A DNA stretch of 64,000 bases, taken from assembly GCA_017437755.1 (NCBI GenBank), contig JAFRXI010000008.1, forward strand, positions 62,001 through 126,000, given 5' to 3'. This document shows positions 44,235 through 52,747 of the stretch, piece by piece. The notes under the pieces were generated by a model. The model searched no databases and was not told the origin of the DNA. It worked only from the letters and a program-made list of their open reading frames with translations. The number at the start of each line of letters is the position of its first letter. Within the stretch, counting starts at the first letter, position 1. The DNA comes from Bacteroidales bacterium (GTDB lineage: Bacteria > Bacteroidota > Bacteroidia > Bacteroidales > UBA932). The position numbers and the translations under genes were made by a program.

Positions 44235-46342
44235 TTCAAAATCAGTTTTATTGGCTCTTTGCCCGAAGGCTTGGCTCCAGGAGCGGGGCTTTGCGATACA
44301 ACGTGGCCGCTGCCCTCGTAAGTGCAGGCGAATCCGCTGTTCTCAATTGTATACATGGCGTCCTTCAGTCCCATTCCCTTCACGTCGGGAACCGTCCCGT
44401 TGGTGGTTACGGCGTCCCTCCGCGTCATTTTGGGCATGGGCTTGGTCCTGGTTATGGACTCGCTCCAGTCCTCTTCCAGGGCGTATATGCTGTCCACGAT
44501 GTCCCTTACTACCAGCGCGGGAGTGGTCCCCCCGTAGAAACTGGTATGGGACAGGGTGGAATATACAGTCACGAGTATGGTGTACTTGGGATTGTCCGCC
44601 GGGAAGAATCCCACGAAGGTTCCCTGGTTCTTTTTCCTGCCGGACTCGTCGTGGTAGGCGTCGCCCTTGCGTGGTTTTTCCGACGGCGAGAGTACCACCT
44701 GTGCGGTTCCGGTCTTTCCGGCCACCGGGAGCCTGGCGCTTTTGAGCCTTGTGGCGGTGCCTTCCTCGGTGACGGCACGCAGGGCCCTCGTAAGGGTGTC
44801 TGCGGTGGCCCTTGAACATACCAGGGCAAGCACCGTGGGACCGTATTTCTTCTTTACCACTCCGTTTTTCTCTATGTCCTCCACCAGGTACGGTTTCATC
44901 ATCCTGCCCTTGTTGGCGATGGAATTGTAGAAAGTCAGGACGTGGAGTGGCGTTACGGCGATGGAGTATCCGTATGCGGCGGTGCCCAGGGTGGTGCGGC
45001 TCCAGCCCGGTGACGACGGGGTGGTGACCTGCGGCCTGCCAAGTCCCTGGAGGTCGAAGTCGAAGGTGTCGCCCAGGCGGTAGTTGTAGATCTTGTTGAA
45101 GAATTCCTGGGGGTGGGGGCCGTAGTACTTGGTGGCCAGGTAGGTGAACACGTAGTTCGAGGATATCTCAAAGCCGTGCCTGACGGTTATCTCGTTCTTT
45201 CCGGTGGCCCTTTCATAATCGCCGATATGGAGGTCGGTGTTGTAGTAGGGGATTACGCCGTGGTTGGTGGGGATGGTTTCCTCCAGGCTCTTTACGTATC
45301 CGTCTTCCACCAGCGACATCAGCGTGACGGTCTTGAATACGGAGCCCTGCTCTCCCACCTGTCCGATGGCGAGGTTGAGCCGTTCCTGGAGGGGACTGCC
45401 CTCGGTGGTGTCCCTCTGGAGGTTGACCATCGCCCTTATGGCACCTGTGGAAACGTCCATCACCATTGCGCAGGCGCCCTGGATACGGGGCTCTTCGCCC
45501 ACCCTGTCGCGGAGGGCCTTGTCGGCGATGTCCTGTATGTCTATGTCAAGAGTGGTCCTCACGTCCATTCCGTCGACAGCCTTCACCGAGGTGCTGTCGT
45601 AGTTGTGGATCATCTTCCGGTCATCGGTGACCTTGAGCCATTCGTACCCTTCCTTTCCGTGAAGTTCGTAGTCGAATTTCCCCTCGATGCCTATCCTGTT
45701 GTTCCCGTTGGAGCGGGAGTTGTCCTTAACGTAGCCTATCACCCTTCTGGCAAGCTGGCCGTAAGGATACTGCCGGCTGTCCCGTGTCTCCACTATTATC
45801 CCGCCCTTGTTCGGACCCTCTGAGAACAGGGGTAAAGCCTTGACTTTCTGTAGTTTGCTATGTCCGATGGGATAGCCTATCCTTACATATCGGCTGCCTT
45901 TGTCGCGCCCCTGGATGATAAGGTCGTAGTACTGCCTGGCGGTTTTGTCGCCGTAAACGGAGGCGAGCCCTTCGGCGAGCGGCAGGGCCTTTTCCCTCCA
46001 CTGGGCCTCCAGGGCGGTTCCGTTCTTCTTGTCGTCGGCGTAGACCCCTTTCCTGACGGTGCAGTCCATGTAGACCTGGTAGAGGGGGGTGGAGATGGCC
46101 AGCAGCCTTCCGTCGCGCGCGAGGATCGAACCCCTGACGGGGATGTCGATCCGCTTCTCGTTCTTTGGCTTGAACAGCCAGGCTACCTTGGGGTCCACGT
46201 CCCAGACCAGCTGTATCCATACCATCTTGGCCACGATTACTACCGAAATGACCAGGAAGGCGGCATAGAAGAGGGTCAGGATCACGCTGACCCTGTCCCT
46301 GTCCTTGAGGATGGTTTCCTTTATTTCCTTCTTCCTTGCCAT
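44231..46342 (-). CDS. ftsI: Septal penicillin-binding protein FtsI/PBP2B with PASTA domain
   Basis: A 703-residue transpeptidase with one N-terminal membrane helix (about 18-42), a pedestal domain, and a transpeptidase domain with SVFK (SxxK), SSN (SxN) and AGKTGTAQ (KTG) motifs. A C-terminal PASTA domain (about 648-703, TVPDVKGMGL...) is present, as in other Bacteroidetes FtsI proteins but not E. coli. It cross-links septal peptidoglycan with FtsW. It lies directly after the ftsL-like gene. Confidence 0.95.
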   Translation of the reverse strand: MARKKEIKETILKDRDRVSVILTLFYAAFLVISVVIVAKMVWIQLVWDVDPKVAWLFKPKNEKRIDIPVRGSILARDGRLLAISTPLYQVYMDCTVRKGVYADDKKNGTALEAQWREKALPLAEGLASVYGDKTARQYYDLIIQGRDKGSRYVRIGYPIGHSKLQKVKALPLFSEGPNKGGIIVETRDSRQYPYGQLARRVIGYVKDNSRSNGNNRIGIEGKFDYELHGKEGYEWLKVTDDRKMIHNYDSTSVKAVDGMDVRTTLDIDIQDIADKALRDRVGEEPRIQGACAMVMDVSTGAIRAMVNLQRDTTEGSPLQERLNLAIGQVGEQGSVFKTVTLMSLVEDGYVKSLEETIPTNHGVIPYYNTDLHIGDYERATGKNEITVRHGFEISSNYVFTYLATKYYGPHPQEFFNKIYNYRLGDTFDFDLQGLGRPQVTTPSSPGWSRTTLGTAAYGYSIAVTPLHVLTFYNSIANKGRMMKPYLVEDIEKNGVVKKKYGPTVLALVCSRATADTLTRALRAVTEEGTATRLKSARLPVAGKTGTAQVVLSPSEKPRKGDAYHDESGRKKNQGTFVGFFPADNPKYTILVTVYSTLSHTSFYGGTTPALVVRDIVDSIYALEEDWSESITRTKPMPKMTRRDAVTTNGTVPDVKGMGLKDAMYTIENSGFACTYEGSGHVVSQSPAPGAKPSGKEPIKLILK

Positions 46343-46681
46343 TTACTGCTTCTTCCTTATGACGGTAGCCGGTTTTTCGGGTACTCCCACTTCCGAGCCC
46401 AGCTTCTCAAGCGTTCCGCTGACCGTGGACACGCGGTTCAGCTTGACCAGTTCGGAGGTCTTTTCCGCATGGTATATTTCAAGGCTGCGGAGTTCCGCCT
46501 TGCCTTTTTCAAGCCTGGTGAGGGTGGTGTCGATCTTCATGCTCAGCCATATGCTCAGCCATACCAGGAGGAATGTGTAAAGTATGTGCATGAAATACTT
46601 GTCCACCCTCATCCTGAGGAGGAATTCCCCCTTGAAGATGGCCTTGAGGCTGTTTTTCAGGAAAGTCATAAACCGCTTCAT
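46343..46681 (-). CDS. FtsL-like small division protein
   Basis: A 112-residue bitopic protein with a basic N-terminal tail, one transmembrane helix (about 29-48) and a short coiled-coil-like periplasmic segment. Size, topology and position between rsmH and ftsI match FtsL, which links FtsQ to the FtsWI synthase; sequence identity in this family is too low for a direct match. The true start is 46681, overlapping the rsmH stop by 4 bases; longer in-frame extensions run into rsmH. Confidence 0.8.
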   Translation of the reverse strand: MKRFMTFLKNSLKAIFKGEFLLRMRVDKYFMHILYTFLLVWLSIWLSMKIDTTLTRLEKGKAELRSLEIYHAEKTSELVKLNRVSTVSGTLEKLGSEVGVPEKPATVIRKKQ

Positions 46682-47547
46682 TCCGCTTCCCCCTCCTTCA
46701 GGGCGATCCTGAGTTTTGCACTGCGGGCGCGGGTATTCTCTGAAATCTCCTCTTCCGACGGCAGCATGGGCTTCTTGACCAGCGGTTTGAGCGGTGCTGT
46801 CCGCATGAAATTCTTCACCATCCTGTCCTCGAGGCTGTGGTAGGTTATCACCACAAGGCGTCCGCCCTCCTTCAGGGCCTCTGCGGCCCCTTCCAGGAAT
46901 TTTTCCAGGGAGCGCATCTCGGCGTTGACCTCTATGCGGAGGGCCTGGTAAATCTTGGGAAGGATCTTGTGCGAGATGTTTTCCGGAATGGCTTCGCCGA
47001 TGGCGCGGCCCAGGTCTCCGGTGGTGAGGATGGGGGAGGCGAGCCTTGCCTTTACTATGAGGCGGGCTATCCTTGAAGCGCCGTCGACCTCGCCCCACAT
47101 CCTGAGGATCCTTTCCAGCGACTTCTCGTCGTAGGAGTTCACGATGTCGGCGGCAGTGCGGCCGGAGGTGTTGTCCATCCTCATGTCCAGGGGAGCGTCA
47201 AAGCGGAAGGAAAATCCCCTTCCGGCAGTGTCGAACTGGTGCGAGGATACTCCGAGGTCGGCCAGGATGCCGTCGAATCCGTCCTTGATTCCAAGATAAA
47301 GGCGATAGTTCTGGATGTACCGGAAGTTGTTGTGTATGAGGGTGAGCCTCTGGTCCGGTATCCTGTTTGACAGTGCTTCGCCGTCACGATCGAAGGCGAT
47401 GACGCGTCCGCCATCGTTTAAGCGTGAAAGTATATGTGCGGTGTGCCCACCGCCTCCGAAAGTGGCGTCGGCATATATTCCTGAAGGGTTTCCTACGAGG
47501 GCTGAAACGCTCTCATGGAGCATTACGGGAGTATGGTACTGAGACAT
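46678..47547 (-). CDS. rsmH: 16S rRNA m4C1402 methyltransferase RsmH
   Basis: A 289-residue SAM-dependent enzyme (formerly MraW). The N-terminal HTPVMLHESV and SAM-binding ATFGGGGHT motifs and the LADLGVSSHQFD segment are standard. It methylates N4 of C1402 in 16S rRNA. Second gene of the dcw cluster, 13 bases after mraZ. Confidence 0.97.
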   Translation of the reverse strand: MSQYHTPVMLHESVSALVGNPSGIYADATFGGGGHTAHILSRLNDGGRVIAFDRDGEALSNRIPDQRLTLIHNNFRYIQNYRLYLGIKDGFDGILADLGVSSHQFDTAGRGFSFRFDAPLDMRMDNTSGRTAADIVNSYDEKSLERILRMWGEVDGASRIARLIVKARLASPILTTGDLGRAIGEAIPENISHKILPKIYQALRIEVNAEMRSLEKFLEGAAEALKEGGRLVVITYHSLEDRMVKNFMRTAPLKPLVKKPMLPSEEEISENTRARSAKLRIALKEGEAE

Positions 47548-47560
47548 TGCGGCCCTCCCG

Positions 47561-48013
47561 TTACTGAGAGAGGCTGTCCGCTATGGATTCGAATTCATCG
47601 TTTGAGATAAGGGCGGCTTTCCTTTGATCTTCAGCCCAGATCTCTATCTTGAACCCCATGCCGGCGAACACGACCTCCTTGGTTACACCTATTTCCTCAA
47701 GGAGTTTCTTCGGGATCGACAGCCTTCCCAGCCTTTCGTCTGGTACTACTTCTACGCAGCCGTCCGTGTACTTTCTCCAGAGGGCAGCGTGAGATTTGTT
47801 CAATGGGTTCAACTTGCTCCTGATCTCCTCGCTCTGACGCTCCCATTCGGCATAGGTGTATACCTCCAGGCAGTTGGTGTAGATGTCTTTCTTGACGAGG
47901 AGCCTCATGTCGGTCACCCCGGCAGCATACATGGCATTCTTGAAGACGGCAGGGAACACTATCCGTCCCTTGTCGTCCACCTTGCTGTATGCCTTTCCGA
48001 GGAAGTTGACCAT
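47561..48013 (-). CDS. mraZ: Transcriptional regulator MraZ
   Basis: A 150-residue protein with two SpoVT/AbrB-type DNA-binding halves (first: GKAYSKVDDKGRIVFPAVF; second: ERLGRLSIPKKLLEEIG). MraZ is known to control the dcw operon from repeats upstream of its own gene. Here four TGG repeats at 10-bp spacing lie 50-82 bases upstream of the start. First gene of the cluster. Confidence 0.96.
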   Translation of the reverse strand: MVNFLGKAYSKVDDKGRIVFPAVFKNAMYAAGVTDMRLLVKKDIYTNCLEVYTYAEWERQSEEIRSKLNPLNKSHAALWRKYTDGCVEVVPDERLGRLSIPKKLLEEIGVTKEVVFAGMGFKIEIWAEDQRKAALISNDEFESIADSLSQ

Positions 48014-48043
48014 CTTCTGTTATTTTTCTTTCACGCTTGGGTA

Positions 48044-48096
48044 CAAAGGTAAGAATAATTTTCCACTTTCACCCACAATTTACCAAAATTTTCCAC
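48044..48096 (-). promoter_or_regulatory. mraZ promoter and MraZ operator
   Basis: The -7 box TACCTTTG (minus strand) lies at 48044-48051. Four TGG triplets (read as CCA on the plus strand at 48063, 48073, 48083 and 48093) are spaced exactly 10 bp apart within an A/T-rich stretch. Known MraZ operators are GTGGG-type repeats at 10-bp period, so this is a probable autoregulatory site covering the -33 region. Confidence 0.7.
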
Positions 48097-48295
48097 AATT
48101 TTTTCAACAGGGCCCAAAGTGCCCCTCCTCAATCCCGGGCCAAGCACGGTCGGCCTCGATTTCGGGGCAAAGCGGGCCCGTTCGTGCACAACCCCCAGGG
48201 GGCTAAGAGATGTGCTCTCCGATTTGGATGTAGGGATGGATAATCAAAACCTCACCGCACCGTGGCAGCCAATCGTCTGATTTAGAGGTACTTCG

Positions 48296-48334
48296 CATAA
48301 ATCGGGGTAGTGTGTGAGCCTACCCCGATTTATG
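48296..48334. repeat. Perfect 15-bp inverted repeat
   Basis: CATAAATCGGGGTAG (48296-48310) and its exact complement (48320-48334) are separated by 9 bases. No T-run follows on either strand, so it is not a classical terminator, though it could end the DUF1460 transcript or be a structural or protein-binding element. Confidence 0.7.
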
Positions 48335-48371
48335 TGATTTCTCTGATTTACAAGCACTTACGTGCCACCGG

Positions 48372-49250
48372 TCAGTTGGGGCGGATTACCTTGATGCCGG
48401 TGCAGGATTTACGGGAGGCGGCGTAGGCGGCGATGGAAAGGGGGTCGATGACGACCTGACGGGCCTTGGAGGATGCATGTATGAAGCCCGCCACCCGCTC
48501 GTGGGAAGACAGGTTGCCGCCCTGGAAAGAGTCGTAGATGAAGGCTATCGCGATATGGGATATGTCCAGCCCGTCTGTTGAGGTGACAAAACAGATGATG
48601 TCGCCGGGAAGGATTTTCTCGGAAATCTCCTGGATCCTGTCTTTGGGAATGTATGTAAACGGCTCTTTTTCAATCGTTTCCTCAATAGCTCTCATATGGA
48701 CGGCCTGCTCTGGTGACATGCCGTAGAGGTCGGGATGGGAACTCATGAAAGTGAACGGCCGGCTGCAGGACACGCCGCCAAGTTCAAGGGAGAGGTCCCT
48801 TCCCAGGCCAAGCGCTTCCAGGTTGCGGACCCACTCGGTTGCATAATGCAGCCTTCCCATGAATGAAACCGGATATCCGGCGCGGTATCTTGTCTTACCG
48901 AGGTTCTCCATGAAGGCCGGCCAGGCAGGACTTCCCATAGGTGTGGCCTTTACGCTGACAGCCAGGTCCAGGCAGGTCTCGGCGAACAGCATGCAGTCGG
49001 TGGAAGACACGGTGGCCATGAGGCTTTCCTCGCCGTCGGCCTTTGGAAGGAGCCCGGCCACATAGGGCGTCCCCAACTGGATCCTGGCAGCGATTGCAAC
49101 CAGTTCCGAGGCAGGACGGTAAGATGCGCGGGAGAGCCTCTTCGCGAGCCTTTCGACGACCAGTGAATCGGGATTGGCGCCTTTCAGCGGCGTGTAAAAC
49201 ATGGATACGGCCGCTGCGGCAAGAATTATTCCCCTTGAGAAGTGCTTCAT
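48372..49250 (-). CDS. DUF1460 family exported protein (NlpC/P60-like amidase candidate)
   Basis: A 292-residue protein with a signal peptide; ATG at 49250 gives the best signal (start 49265 or 49286 would extend it). The segments GTPYVAGLL, STDCMLFAETCLDLA and DISHIAIAF match DUF1460, a group related to NlpC/P60 peptidases with the cysteine and histidine of the active site visible. Members have been linked to muropeptide or N-acetylmuramoyl-alanine cleavage. Location beside the dcw cluster is compatible with that, but no operon with it is evident. Confidence 0.75.
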   Translation of the reverse strand: MKHFSRGIILAAAAVSMFYTPLKGANPDSLVVERLAKRLSRASYRPASELVAIAARIQLGTPYVAGLLPKADGEESLMATVSSTDCMLFAETCLDLAVSVKATPMGSPAWPAFMENLGKTRYRAGYPVSFMGRLHYATEWVRNLEALGLGRDLSLELGGVSCSRPFTFMSSHPDLYGMSPEQAVHMRAIEETIEKEPFTYIPKDRIQEISEKILPGDIICFVTSTDGLDISHIAIAFIYDSFQGGNLSSHERVAGFIHASSKARQVVIDPLSIAAYAASRKSCTGIKVIRPN

Positions 49251-49312
49251 GGCAAGCTTGTCCATCAAAAACCGCGCCTGCGGCAAGACGGCCTTGGAAC
49301 ATTGAAGGTTAT

Positions 49313-49343
49313 TTTGAAAGATTATAGAATAGTGTTATTTTTG
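49313..49343 (+). promoter_or_regulatory. Promoter of the Fur-like gene
   Basis: TTTG (49313-49316), 19 bases, TATTTTTG (49336-49343): complete Bacteroidetes consensus. Transcription should start near 49350, about 23 bases before the ATG at 49373. Confidence 0.75.
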
Positions 49344-49372
49344 CAGAGTTAATCCCGCAGCAGGACCGACCG

Positions 49373-49825
49373 ATGATAAACCAGACCATAAAGGCTCCTT
49401 CCATAGAGGATTTCAAGGCCCTCCTCAAGCGCCACGAACTTAAGGCAACCCGCCAGAGGCTCGCGGTTCATGAGGCCATGATGGCCCTGGGGCACGCTTC
49501 GGCCGACATGGTCGGAGACCATATCGGCTCCGCCTCGCACGTGAGGATAACAACGGCGTCGGTATACAACATACTTTCGCAGCTGGCCGACCTGAAGGTA
49601 TATTCAAGGCGCATGAGCTCCAACAACAAGATGTACTTCGACGTTGTTGCGGAAAGGCACATCCACCTGTACGACCGGGACAACAACAGTTTCCGGGATG
49701 TGCAGGACGAGGAGTTGATGGACCTTGTGAGGAGCCACCTGAAAAAGCGCCGCTTCAAGGGGTTCACCGTGGAGGACATCGACATCCAGCTGGTGGCGCG
49801 TCCAACCAAGAAAACCAGATCATGA
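49373..49825 (+). CDS. Fur/PerR-family transcriptional regulator
   Basis: A 150-residue protein with a Fur-type winged helix (LKRHELKATRQRLAVHEAM, then TTASVYNILSQL). The C-terminal dimer part is short of the usual metal features: there is no CxxC zinc site, and the normal H-H-H-H-F-C stretch is reduced to AERHIHLYDRD. It may therefore be PerR-like without structural zinc, or a divergent member. Its stop overlaps the NigD-like gene by 4 bases, suggesting coupled production. Confidence 0.8.
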   Translation: MINQTIKAPSIEDFKALLKRHELKATRQRLAVHEAMMALGHASADMVGDHIGSASHVRITTASVYNILSQLADLKVYSRRMSSNNKMYFDVVAERHIHLYDRDNNSFRDVQDEELMDLVRSHLKKRRFKGFTVEDIDIQLVARPTKKTRS

Positions 49826-50514
49826 GAATTCGCAGAACCATAATCGCGGCGCTGGCCCTTTTGGCCGCAGCCGCCTGCTCCAAAGACAACGTCATCCTTT
49901 ACGGTGACACGGAGATCGGCAATGTCGTCGACGGCCGCTTCCACAGCGATGCCGGGTTGGTATATACGGTTACCGAGCAGACATGTGACGGTAAACTGGA
50001 GGACGATACCCGGGTGTTGATAATTTGCGACGTCCTGAAGCGTACGGGCGACAAGTCCTACGACATCCGTCTCCGCAGCTTTATACTGCCCCTGTGCAAG
50101 CAGCCCGTGGCCGAAGGAGTATTGTCGGAAGAGGATTCCAGGGAGGATCCCGTGTCCGTTGCAAGTGCTTGGTTCGGAGGAGGTTATCTCAATATCAACA
50201 TGGGTGTGTACGTCCTTCCCGAGTCTGAGACCAAGCATGTGTTCAACCTCGTCCACTATACGAAGGCGGGTTCGGATACCTTGTATCTGGACCTGAAGCA
50301 CAACGCCAACGGGGAGTATTTTGGCGCCCCCGACATCAAGGATTCCGACCTTCAGTCAGGAGGTCTATGGGCATGTTTCCCCATGGAGGGAGTGGTCCCT
50401 GACGGCGTCAAGTCGGTCCCCGTGAAGTTGTCATGGATGTGGCACAGGCTGGAGGACGGCAATATGGTTGAAGATACGGAACGTCATTCCCTGAAGGGAG
50501 TTTTTGAACGATAA
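49822..50514 (+). CDS. NigD-like lipoprotein
   Basis: A 230-residue lipoprotein (lipobox AAAC). The beta-rich architecture with WFGGGYLNINMG in the middle matches NigD-like proteins, a Bacteroidetes family first seen in a bacteriocin-linked locus but of unsettled function. No bacteriocin genes are nearby. Coupled to the Fur-like gene upstream and followed 6 bases later by trxB, so the three may share a transcript. Confidence 0.75.
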   Translation: MRIRRTIIAALALLAAAACSKDNVILYGDTEIGNVVDGRFHSDAGLVYTVTEQTCDGKLEDDTRVLIICDVLKRTGDKSYDIRLRSFILPLCKQPVAEGVLSEEDSREDPVSVASAWFGGGYLNINMGVYVLPESETKHVFNLVHYTKAGSDTLYLDLKHNANGEYFGAPDIKDSDLQSGGLWACFPMEGVVPDGVKSVPVKLSWMWHRLEDGNMVEDTERHSLKGVFER

Positions 50515-50520
50515 TTGAAG

Positions 50521-51447
50521 ATGGAAAAGACAAGATGCCTTATCCTGGGTGGCGGCCCTGCAGGTTACACGGCTGCGATATATGCTTCCAGAGCCGGACT
50601 TTCACCGGTTCTTTATGAGGGAATGGAGCCCGGAGGCCAGCTCACCACCACAACCGTAGTGGAAAACTTCCCCGGATTTCCGGAAGGAGTTGATGCAGTG
50701 ATACTTATGGATTCCATGAGGAAGCAGGCAGCAGCATTCGGGGCCGACATACGCAGGGGAACCGCCATATCGGCCGACCTGGGAAGCCGTCCGTTCAGGA
50801 TAGGCTTCGACACCGGAGATGAAATCCTCGCCTCGGCGCTGATAATCGCCACCGGCGCCACTGCACGCTACCTGGGCATCCCTTCGGAAACCCGGTTCCG
50901 GGGGATGGGGGTTTCGGCATGCGCCACCTGTGACGGATTCTTCTACCGCCGCAAGGATGTGGCAGTGGTTGGCGGCGGAGATACCGCCTGCGCCGAAGCA
51001 CTTTATCTTTCCGGGCTCTGCAGGAAGGTCTACATGGTGGTCCGCCGCGATGTTTTCAGGGCTTCCAAGGCCATGCAGGAGAAGGTCCTGGCTGCGCCGA
51101 ACATCGAGATCCTGTGGAACTGTAACACGCGGGAGGTCCTTGGCGACGATTCCGGAGTCACGGGAGTCAGGCTTGAAAGAAAGGATGGCGAGGTTTTTGA
51201 TATACCCATACACGGCTTTTTCCTGGCCATCGGCCACCATCCCAATTCGGAACTTTTCTCCAAGTGGGTGGAAACCGACGGAAACGGCTACATAGTCACA
51301 GCAGACAAGACCTCGGCCACTTCGGTGGAAGGTGTCTTTGCCGCCGGTGACGTTCAGGACCCGCTTTACAGGCAGGCGGTGACTGCCGCTGCCTCGGGTT
51401 GCCGGGCCGCAATCGATGCAGAGAGATATCTGCTCGACAATGAATGA
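50521..51447 (+). CDS. trxB: Thioredoxin reductase
   Basis: A 308-residue flavoenzyme reducing thioredoxin with NADPH. FAD-binding GGGPAGYTAAIYA, redox cysteines Cys134 and Cys137 (CATC), NADPH-binding VGGGDTACAEA and the C-terminal FAAGDVQDPLYRQ are all present. ATG at 50521 is preferred to the TTG two codons upstream. Usual length. Confidence 0.96.
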   Translation: MEKTRCLILGGGPAGYTAAIYASRAGLSPVLYEGMEPGGQLTTTTVVENFPGFPEGVDAVILMDSMRKQAAAFGADIRRGTAISADLGSRPFRIGFDTGDEILASALIIATGATARYLGIPSETRFRGMGVSACATCDGFFYRRKDVAVVGGGDTACAEALYLSGLCRKVYMVVRRDVFRASKAMQEKVLAAPNIEILWNCNTREVLGDDSGVTGVRLERKDGEVFDIPIHGFFLAIGHHPNSELFSKWVETDGNGYIVTADKTSATSVEGVFAAGDVQDPLYRQAVTAAASGCRAAIDAERYLLDNE

Positions 51448-51454
51448 TTTGTAT

Positions 51455-52390
51455 ATGAAGAGAATTGAGTTAACGATTGTCCTGCTGGCCGCCGCCGTGG
51501 TGGCGTTTTCGTGCAAGTCCCAGTACGAGGCTCTTCTGAACAGCAACGATGTGGATGCCAAGTACGATGCCGCGATGGACTATTTCAACCAGGGCAAGTT
51601 CAACAAGGCGGCCCAGTTGTTCGAGTCCCTTTCCGTACTTACAAACGGAACGGAGCGGGATGACACGGTCCAGTATTACTGGGGGCTGAGCAATTACAGG
51701 TACAAGGATTATTATACCGCGGAAACCAATTTCACGAAATTCCTGGAGAACTTCCCCAGGAGTCCGTTCTCCGAGGAGGCCAGGTTCCTTCGCATAGACT
51801 GCCTCTACAGGGCCACCCTCCGATGGGAACTGGACCAGGCTCCCACCAGGGCCGCAATGGCTTCCATACAGCAATACATGACGGAGTATCCCGCCAACAA
51901 TCCCCGCATGGAGGCCTGCCTTAAGATGATGGCCGACCTGGACGAAAGGCTGGACCGCAAGGCATTTGAAAACGCCAAGCTGTATTACAGGATGGAGGAT
52001 TACAAGGCCTCCCGCGTGGCCTTCCGCAATGTGCTCAAGGATGATTCCGACAACATTTACCGGGAGGACATCCTCTATTATACCGCAATGTCTTCATACC
52101 GTTTCGCCCACATGAGCGTTGCCGCCAAGCAGAAGGAGCGCTATCTCACATTCGTGGACGACTATTTCAACTTTGTGGGAGAGTACCCCGAGTCGGCGTA
52201 CAAGAGGGAACTGGACGTGATGTACAAGAGGTCGCAGAAGGCCCTGGGGCGCTGGTCCGGTTCCGACGACGACCTTGACATCAAGGACAAGGAATTCGAG
52301 AAGGAGCGCAAGCAGCTGGACAAGGCCGCAAAGAAGATGAAGAAGGCCGAATCGAAAAAAAATGAAACAGCTGCCGGAAAAGGGAAGTAA
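51455..52390 (+). CDS. bamD: Outer membrane assembly lipoprotein BamD
   Basis: A 311-residue lipoprotein (lipobox VAFSC) with tetratricopeptide-like repeats (YDAAMDYFNQGKFNKAAQLF, YYWGLSNYRYKDYYTAE). BamD works with BamA in inserting beta-barrel proteins. The C-terminus carries a Lys/Glu-rich tail (about 280-311), common in Bacteroidetes members. Start 51455 is chosen for the signal peptide; the alternative 51440 adds five residues. It lies 28 bases before the omega-like gene, a pairing seen in other Bacteroidetes. Confidence 0.92.
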   Translation: MKRIELTIVLLAAAVVAFSCKSQYEALLNSNDVDAKYDAAMDYFNQGKFNKAAQLFESLSVLTNGTERDDTVQYYWGLSNYRYKDYYTAETNFTKFLENFPRSPFSEEARFLRIDCLYRATLRWELDQAPTRAAMASIQQYMTEYPANNPRMEACLKMMADLDERLDRKAFENAKLYYRMEDYKASRVAFRNVLKDDSDNIYREDILYYTAMSSYRFAHMSVAAKQKERYLTFVDDYFNFVGEYPESAYKRELDVMYKRSQKALGRWSGSDDDLDIKDKEFEKERKQLDKAAKKMKKAESKKNETAAGKGK

Positions 52391-52418
52391 TTATAAAGGA
52401 ACAAATTTAATCTAGATA

Positions 52419-52667
52419 ATGGAAACAAAGAAGAAAGTCCCTACAAACACAATTACGAGGGACGTGAAGTATCTTGCCGAGCCCACTGGAAATATCTATG
52501 AATCAGTGGTTGTGCTCTACAAGAGGGCAAACCAGATCGCCCTGGCGGAGAAGAAGGAACTCATGCGCAAGCTCGAGGATTTCCGCAACGACCGTGACAC
52601 CATGGAGGAAGTTTTCGAGAACAAGGAACAGATAGAGATATCCAAGTACTACGAGAGGCAGCCCTAG
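52419..52667 (+). CDS. rpoZ: RNA polymerase omega-like subunit, cut short by an in-frame TAG
   Basis: As written, 82 residues resembling the Bacteroidetes omega (Rpb6/RpoZ-like) protein: TRDVKYLAEPTGNIYESV, YKRANQIALAEKKEL, and VFENKEQIEISKYYE. From memory of the family the protein normally continues with P-K-P-x-L-x-A-I. Here the codon at 52665-52667 is TAG, and the same frame resumes with PDLVAISEFENGELYFRM until TAG at 52740. An AAG to TAG change would explain it. Other genes here end in TAG, so the codon is not reassigned. It may be a real truncation, a sequencing error or readthrough. Confidence 0.75.
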   Translation: METKKKVPTNTITRDVKYLAEPTGNIYESVVVLYKRANQIALAEKKELMRKLEDFRNDRDTMEEVFENKEQIEISKYYERQP

Positions 52668-52742
52668 CCGGACCTCGTGGCAATCTCCGAGTTTGAGAAC
52701 GGAGAACTCTATTTCAGGATGGCAAAGGGCGGCGAGGAATAG
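52668..52742 (+). other. Conserved continuation of the omega-like frame after the amber codon
   Basis: In frame with the gene at 52419, 24 codons beginning PDLVAISEF and ending GGEE, then TAG at 52740-52742. The content resembles the normal C-terminal end of the omega-like family. Full-length product would be 107 residues. recN starts 5 bases later. Confidence 0.7.
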
Positions 52743-52747
52743 AGCCC

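Larger units (their letters stand above)
48014..48371. other. Intergenic region between the dcw cluster and the DUF1460 gene
   Basis: About 358 bases without a supportable gene. It holds the mraZ promoter and operator (48044-48096), a GC-rich stretch with imperfect GGGCC/GGCCC repeats (48110-48182), and a perfect 15-bp inverted repeat (48296-48334). Short frames in it have no recognisable product. Confidence 0.7.

Noticed and set aside
45860..46843. 327-codon plus-strand frame
   Set aside because: Antisense to ftsI, the ftsL-like gene and rsmH.
52419..52742. General reassignment of TAG as a sense codon
   Set aside because: SusD, kduI, kdgF, recN and others end normally at TAG.
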